From the IMG/VR virus record IMGVR_UViG_3300028548_003932, positions 1-20,246 of that record: DNA of 20,246 nt, one strand, 5' to 3'. Origin of the DNA: a virus. The notes below the pieces were generated by a model. That model was not told the origin of the DNA. It searched no databases and worked only from the letters and a program-made list of their open reading frames with translations. The translations under genes were made by a program, and so were the position numbers. Below are positions 16,901-20,246 of the stretch, in pieces (the first letter of the stretch is position 1; each line of letters opens with the position of its first letter).

Positions 16901-19504
16901 AACACCACAGCGGCTAATAATACTGCTGTGGGATATGAAACATTACTTACAACCACTACGGGTGATGGACTTAATGTTGCCATTGGCTATCGGGCCTTGC
17001 GCGCTCTTACTACGGGAAGCCAAAATGTCGCAATTGGCCGAGATGCTGGAGGAGCAATCACTACAGGTACGACTAATGTAGCTATCGGTACTTTGGCTCT
17101 TGATGCCAATACTACTGGCATCACGAATACTGCTGTTGGCGCGTCGGCAGCCTCAGCAATCGTCGATACAAATTTGAATACTGCTTTAGGGTATGCGGCA
17201 CTCCTCACAGAAGCTTCTGGATCAAACAATACAGCTCTTGGCGCTCAGGCTTTAACTACTTCTAACGGAGGAAGTAACAATACAGCGGTGGGCTATTACG
17301 CTTCTGGGGGGCTGACAACAGGAGATAATAATGTTGCTGTAGGTGCTTTGGCATTGGATGCGGCTGTTACGGGAAGCCAAAATACAGCAGTGGGCATGGC
17401 TTCTCTTGGCGCTAACCTTGGTGGAGCAAATAATGTAGCGGTTGGCTATAATGCATTGACTGCAAATACTACTGCTGCTAGTAACGTAGCGGTCGGCGCA
17501 ACTGCTCTTGATGCCAATACAACAGGGGCTAGTAACGTAGCAGTGGGCACTGATGCTCTTAGTTCCAACACCACAGCGGGCACAAATACATCAGTAGGCG
17601 CATCTTCCTCTTTTTCCAATACAACAGGGGCTTCAAACACGGTTGTGGGAAAGTCTGCTTTATATACAAACATAACGGGGAATTCTAATGTAGCGGTTGG
17701 CTATGCTGCTTTAAATCTGGCAACCGGAAGCAATAATACAGCAGTTGGCAGTAGCGCAATGCAAGCCAACACCACAGGCACTAGTAACGCAGCAGTTGGG
17801 CAGGGCGCACTTGATGCCAATACGACGGGTAGTTCAAATACAGCGGTCGGCGTTAATGCTCTTGGTGTCAACACCACAGCCGCTAATAATTCTGCCTTTG
17901 GTGCGACTTCCCTAGACGCTAATACAACGGGCACTCAAAATAATGCGTTTGGTGTCAATGCACTAACTGCCAATACAACGGCCAGTTATAACTCAGCATT
18001 TGGAACCTCGGCTCTTGGTACTAACACTACAGGAGGTAGTAATACAGCAGTTGGTCAGGCGGCTCTAACTGCCAATACCACTGGCGGAAGCAACGTATCG
18101 GTGGGCTATAATGCATTGACTGCAAATACTACTGCTGCTGCTAACACCGCCGTTGGCGCAAATGCTCTTGATGCCAATACTACGGGCGCAGAAAATACTG
18201 CCGTTGGCGACAATGCTTTGGGTGCTAACGTCTCTGGTGCTGCTAACACAGCAGTTGGCAAAGGAGCATTACTCGTAAACACTGCGGGTTCCAATACAGC
18301 ATTTGGCCATACTGCGCTGACCGCTAATGTCGGTGGTACTGCTAACACAGCAGTTGGGCAGGCTTCTCTTGATGCCAACACTACGGGCGCATCCAACACG
18401 GCCGTGGGCCAAGCGGCGCTGGGTGCTAATACCACGGCAGGTAATAACACAGCAGTGGGAGCGTCCTCTCTTGTTTTAAATACCGAAGGAACACAAAATA
18501 ATGCGTTTGGCGCTTCGGCGATGGCGGCCACTACAACGGGCAGTTATAATGCAGCATTTGGAACATCGGCTCTTGGTGCTAATACTACAGGGGCTAATAA
18601 CGTAGCGGTTGGCATTGGTGCTCTTGATGCCAATACTACTGCGGCCAACAACATTGCAATAGGTCGGGATGCCCTAGGCGCTCTAACCACCGCACCCAGT
18701 ACTATTGGCATTGGCACCAACGCTGGTAAGTCTATGGTAACAGGAAGCGGCGAAAATGTTTTGATAGGTAATAATGCGGGAAAAAATTCAACTACTTTCC
18801 AGCAGACCGTTGTTATAGGCGACAATGCCATGGGTAGCGGTGTTGGTACTGGAAATGAAAACGTGGTCATTGGTGATAATGCAGGGTTGGCGCTTACTTC
18901 TGGCCACAGTAATGTTTTAATTGGCTCTGCCAACCATGACAATATGACAACGGGAAACCAATGTGTTAGCATTGGTCAAAACAATGCCCCATCTGCGGTT
19001 AACGTATCTGGCGAGATTTTGATAGGTGTCGCCACCAGTGGTGCGGGAGCTAACACCGCAAGGTTTGGGCTTGCTAGTGGTGCTGCCACGATAAGTTTAG
19101 ACGGTTCCGATACATCTTGGTCTGCGGCTTCAGATTCAAGGTTGAAAAAGGATGTTGCCAATTCTACAGCGGGTCTTTCCTTTATTAACGATTTGCGCGC
19201 AATAACCTTTAAGTGGAATTCAAAGGACGCTATCGCAAATAGCCTACCCCAGTATGATGCTGATAGTTCTGATCCTGTTTTTGGAGAAGGTAAAGCCCAT
19301 CACGGGTTTCTTGCACAGGAAATCAAAACGGTTATTGATGCCCATTCAGAAGTGGTTAATGGACATAATATTTGGAGTCAAGACCCTGATGGAACTCAAC
19401 AAGTAGCGCCCGGTTCTTTAGTCCCAATGTTGGTTAAAGCTGTTCAAGAGTTGTCTGCTCAAAACACGGCTCTTGCAGCTAGGATAACAACATTGGAAGG
19501 ATGA
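13973..19504 (+). CDS. Giant tail fibre / receptor-binding protein with YadA-head-like repeats and S74 chaperone
   Basis: The 1843-residue protein is modular. Residues 1-~60 (AYQSLDLGTSSDDGTGDSLR, 'GGDKLNDNFSELYTLLG') are the N-terminal segment common to marine phage fibre-like proteins and probably attach to the virion. Residues ~68-657 hold two copies of a ~300-residue beta-rich module. Residues 694-1680 are 58 tandem 17-residue repeats of consensus NTAVGxxALxANTTGAS, similar to the YadA-head left-handed beta-roll, so the fibre is probably trimeric. Residues 1720-1843 are a peptidase S74 intramolecular chaperone. No signal peptide or membrane segment is seen. It likely binds a host surface receptor. 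The weak ribosome site is ACAGGG, 14 bases upstream. Base composition in the array is higher in G+C (31-33 of 60 in two lines counted) than in the wedge genes (19 of 60 at 8461-8520). Confidence 0.88.
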   Translation: MAYQSLDLGTSSDDGTGDSLRLGGDKLNDNFSELYTLLGTGSTLTTGISATGSVVTLTSAVGTFTTLTPVSADGTALGSTLLEWSDLYLADSSVIYFGADQEITLTHVHNVGLTLTHVTADDNLPIVLQLKSEEDAVVADEVIASIEFAAGDSDGTDGATVAAGIHAIAEGTFSATANATKLVFTTGVSETAASSATAKMTLSSGGNLDILGVATAATFEPDGDTSAGDDAAIGYTSAEGLILTGQGSTSDITLKNDADATVFTVPTGSDDILFPDSARALFGAGSDLQLYHDGSNSYIDDAGTGALKIRGNASVNIEKYTGEAIAEFTADGAVTLRYDGAIKFATSAAGVTVTGALDVTTTIQGTTITAETAFVPDASDGASLGTTSLEFSDLFLADGAVINFGDDDDVTLTHANNSGLVLKNAVTADDNPVTLTLQTGETDMAANDVMGKISFQAPGEGSGTDAALIAAAIQARAEGDFSSSSNATSIDFMTGVSEAAATKMSLSSGGNLDVVGDITGATLNADGDTAAGDNAAIGYTAAEGLILTGQGSTSDITLKNDADATVFTVPTGTDDILFPDGAKAMFGAGSDLQLYHDGSNSFITDAGTGNLYLQSAVGNIYLRTNDSENALEAVQNGAVTLYHNAVAKLATSAAGLSLGSSGVNTTILTNSAGTNNLTLGSAAGDAIQSGGNYNVILGDNAATSLTTGDTNVAIGWSALYTATTSSNNVAIGADAMYANTTGASNVAIGKGSLDANTEGDNNTALGLASLSANTTADNNTALGHTAMNVNTTGHSNVAVGQGALDANTTGASNTALGMSTLSANTTASNNVAVGYAALNADTTGTGNTAVGTNALKTVTTSHNNTALGHNAGYDVTSGSQNVFAGTNAGRLQTTGANSVALGFHALYSNTSGNSNIAIGQASLDANTTASNNTAVGNNSMSANTTASDNTALGANALDANTTGASNVAIGMSALSANTTAANNTAVGYETLLTTTTGDGLNVAIGYRALRALTTGSQNVAIGRDAGGAITTGTTNVAIGTLALDANTTGITNTAVGASAASAIVDTNLNTALGYAALLTEASGSNNTALGAQALTTSNGGSNNTAVGYYASGGLTTGDNNVAVGALALDAAVTGSQNTAVGMASLGANLGGANNVAVGYNALTANTTAASNVAVGATALDANTTGASNVAVGTDALSSNTTAGTNTSVGASSSFSNTTGASNTVVGKSALYTNITGNSNVAVGYAALNLATGSNNTAVGSSAMQANTTGTSNAAVGQGALDANTTGSSNTAVGVNALGVNTTAANNSAFGATSLDANTTGTQNNAFGVNALTANTTASYNSAFGTSALGTNTTGGSNTAVGQAALTANTTGGSNVSVGYNALTANTTAAANTAVGANALDANTTGAENTAVGDNALGANVSGAANTAVGKGALLVNTAGSNTAFGHTALTANVGGTANTAVGQASLDANTTGASNTAVGQAALGANTTAGNNTAVGASSLVLNTEGTQNNAFGASAMAATTTGSYNAAFGTSALGANTTGANNVAVGIGALDANTTAANNIAIGRDALGALTTAPSTIGIGTNAGKSMVTGSGENVLIGNNAGKNSTTFQQTVVIGDNAMGSGVGTGNENVVIGDNAGLALTSGHSNVLIGSANHDNMTTGNQCVSIGQNNAPSAVNVSGEILIGVATSGAGANTARFGLASGAATISLDGSDTSWSAASDSRLKKDVANSTAGLSFINDLRAITFKWNSKDAIANSLPQYDADSSDPVFGEGKAHHGFLAQEIKTVIDAHSEVVNGHNIWSQDPDGTQQVAPGSLVPMLVKAVQELSAQNTALAARITTLEG
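14176..15945 (+). repeat. Tandem duplication of a ~0.9-kb fibre module
   Basis: The two copies (about 14176-15030 and 15100-15945) are offset by 912-921 bases. Shared landmarks are 'EFSDLFLADGAVINFG' / 'EWSDLYLADSSVIYFG', 'AAIGYT.AEGLILTGQGS', 'DITLKNDADATVFTVPTG', 'GAGSDLQLYHDGSNS' and a closing 'FATSAAGVTV' / 'LATSAAGLSL'. The middle is nearly identical at the DNA level, while the 'YIDDAGTGALKIRG' / 'FITDAGTGNLYLQS' ends diverge. Boundaries are approximate. Confidence 0.85.
16052..19012 (+). repeat. 58-unit array of 51-bp (17-residue) YadA-head-like repeats
   Basis: The frame divides into 58 successive units beginning N-(T/V)-A-(V/I/L)-G, consensus NTAVGxxALxANTTGAS. Fifty-three are exactly 17 residues; units 18, 53 and 55 are 18 and units 33 and 44 are 16. 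This accounts exactly for the 2961 bases. The last six units drift (TIGIG, NVLIG, TVVIG, CVSIG). Such repeats build a trimeric left-handed beta-roll in YadA-type adhesins. It is in-frame coding DNA, not a CRISPR array. Confidence 0.93.
19130..19504 (+). other. Peptidase S74 intramolecular chaperone domain of the fibre
   Basis: The C-terminal 124 residues begin at the SDSRLKKD motif. S1720 is the expected nucleophile, with cleavage just before it, and K1725 five residues on is the expected partner, matching the endosialidase-type S-D-x-R-x-K spacing. The 'HHGFLAQEI' strand-helix and a terminal coiled helix (VKAVQELSAQNTALAARITTLEG) are also typical. These domains trimerise the fibre, then cut themselves off. 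Confidence 0.9.
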
Positions 19505-19511
19505 TCATTCG

Positions 19512-19519
19512 CATAAATA
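19512..19519 (+). promoter_or_regulatory. Variant late promoter motif CATAAATA
   Basis: CATAAATA differs from the T4 late consensus only at the first base. It lies in the 54-base gap after the fibre stop, 40 bases before the next ATG, the same kind of position as the exact copies upstream. No hairpin terminator is visible in this gap. Confidence 0.5.
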
Positions 19520-19558
19520 CTATATATAACAATGAAACTAACAAAGGAGAAATAAAAA

Positions 19559-19819
19559 ATGGCCGGTGAAACAACTGAAGAAATCGCAGCACACTTTTCT
19601 GCAATGGGTGATAGTGTTACTCTAATTGCTGCAACTATTGCAGATGATACAGAAGCTCTTGCTTTGTACGGCAGTGCTGCTGAAGTTAAACTGATGGTCA
19701 CCCGTAATACAGACCATCTAGAAGTTCAAAAAACAATGGATTGGTATAAAGCTTCAAGCAAAACCAAAACACCTTATACTAATGCTATTACAACAGGCAA
19801 AACATACGTTGCTGGATAA
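19559..19819 (+). CDS. Small hypothetical protein between fibre and neck genes (86 aa)
   Basis: I do not recognise this 86-residue protein. The first half is helical and Ala-rich (ETTEEIAAHFSAMGDSVTLIAATIADDTEALALYGS). The second half has a strand (EVKLMVTRNTDHLEVQKTMD) and a polar tail ending ITTGKTYVAG. A strong ribosome site AAAGGAGA (19543-19550) precedes the ATG. No signal peptide, cysteine or membrane segment is seen. Its place in the late structural block suggests a small virion or assembly protein, or something tied to the neighbouring fibre, but this is only context. Confidence 0.65.
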   Translation: MAGETTEEIAAHFSAMGDSVTLIAATIADDTEALALYGSAAEVKLMVTRNTDHLEVQKTMDWYKASSKTKTPYTNAITTGKTYVAG

Positions 19820-19829
19820 AGGATTTTAA

Positions 19830-20246
19830 ATGGCAATACCTTCAACAAAGGCTACATTAAAGACATACTGTCTTAGAGCTCTTGGCTTTGGTGTTATAGA
19901 TATCAATGTTTCAGACGATCAGATAGATGATCGTCTGGACGAAGCCCTACAGTTTTTTGCTCAATATCATTATGATGGTATTGAAAAGATGTATCTTAAA
20001 CATTTAATCACGACTGCTGATGTTGCAAGAGCAAGAGGAAATACCTCTTCAACTGCAACTGATGTTGTTGATACAAGTGTGACTTCAACTTGGTTGGAAG
20101 GGAATAATTGGATTCCTGTTCCAAGCCCAGTTGTTTCTGTGATAAAGGTATTTCCATTTAGTGATACTGGTGGTGGAAGTAGCATGTTTGATATTCGTTA
20201 TCAACTTCGTCTAAATGACTTATTTGATTTTTCCTCAACATCTGTT
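19830..20246 (+). CDS. 13: Neck protein gp13-like, N-terminal part (cut by window end)
   Basis: The ATG at 19830 follows AAAGGA (19818-19823) and the frame stays open to the window end (139 codons). The visible sequence (MAIPSTKATLKTYCLRALGF, 'VIDINVSDDQIDDRLDEALQFFAQYHYDGIEKMYLKH', 'NNWIPVPSPVVSVIKVFPF', 'SMFDIRYQLRLNDLFDF') matches my recollection of the protein annotated as neck protein gp13 in marine T4-like phages. gp13 with gp14 closes the portal after packaging and joins head to tail. Full-length homologues run to roughly 270-310 residues, so about half is here. The assignment rests on pattern and on gene order. Confidence 0.7.
   Translation, partial: MAIPSTKATLKTYCLRALGFGVIDINVSDDQIDDRLDEALQFFAQYHYDGIEKMYLKHLITTADVARARGNTSSTATDVVDTSVTSTWLEGNNWIPVPSPVVSVIKVFPFSDTGGGSSMFDIRYQLRLNDLFDFSSTSV

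Noticed and set aside
16052-19012. Possible CRISPR-like or satellite repeat from the 51-base periodicity
   Set aside because: Units are contiguous, in frame, vary mainly at third positions and form a coherent protein repeat; there are no spacers.
16048-19161. Series of long open frames on the - strand opposite the fibre gene
   Set aside because: They mirror the 51-base repeat (Val/Leu/Ala-Pro-rich antisense of the same unit), lack ribosome sites and lie wholly inside a clear + strand gene.
19505-19558. Terminator after the fibre gene
   Set aside because: Only the short palindrome ATGATCAT is present, with no stem followed by a T run; the gap is better explained by a late promoter and ribosome site.

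Overview
The window reads as part of the genome of a marine T4-like myovirus of the cyanophage/pelagiphage type. All genes are on the + strand, packed with ATGA/TAATG overlaps, in AT-rich DNA. The order of recognisable products (recombinase end, baseplate hub/spike, PAAR tip, wedge gp25 and gp6, large wedge/tail protein, fibre, neck protein) matches the structural block of marine T4-like phages. Copies of TATAAATA, the T4-type late promoter core, sit in the gaps ahead of the structural genes. I see no tRNA, CRISPR, insertion sequence, integrase or clear terminator, and no convincing gene on the - strand.

Region 1 (1-3162): the C-terminal end of a RecA/UvsX-like recombinase, a small unknown gene, then four overlapping genes that form two alternating pairs (A-B-A-B). 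Type A is a prolyl-4-hydroxylase-like 2-oxoglutarate/Fe(II) oxygenase. Type B is a second 2OG-Fe(II)/cupin-like family with an HxH...H...R...N pattern. A 59-residue small gene closes the region.

Region 2 (3163-6782): two tandem TATAAATA motifs, then a lysozyme-less gp5-like hub/spike, a small acidic protein, a PAAR spike-tip protein with a GTG start, a 416-residue probable structural protein that contains a sharp GC-rich patch, and two small conserved-looking genes.

Region 3 (6783-13935): late promoter motif, gp25-like wedge protein, gp6-like wedge protein, and a 1588-residue structural protein studded with 11 copies of an NGTDSSSTDAG-type motif.

Region 4 (13936-19504): late promoter motif and an 1843-residue fibre-like protein. 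It has an N-terminal attachment segment, a duplicated ~300-residue module, a 58-unit array of 17-residue YadA-head-like repeats (51-bp DNA period), and a C-terminal peptidase S74 self-cleaving chaperone.

Region 5 (19505-20246): variant late promoter, an 86-residue unknown protein, and the start of a gp13-like neck protein cut by the window edge.

The structural genes together would build the cell-puncturing spike, the baseplate wedges, the receptor-binding fibre and the head-tail connector. The oxygenase cluster beside them is the most unusual part; its substrate cannot be read from sequence.
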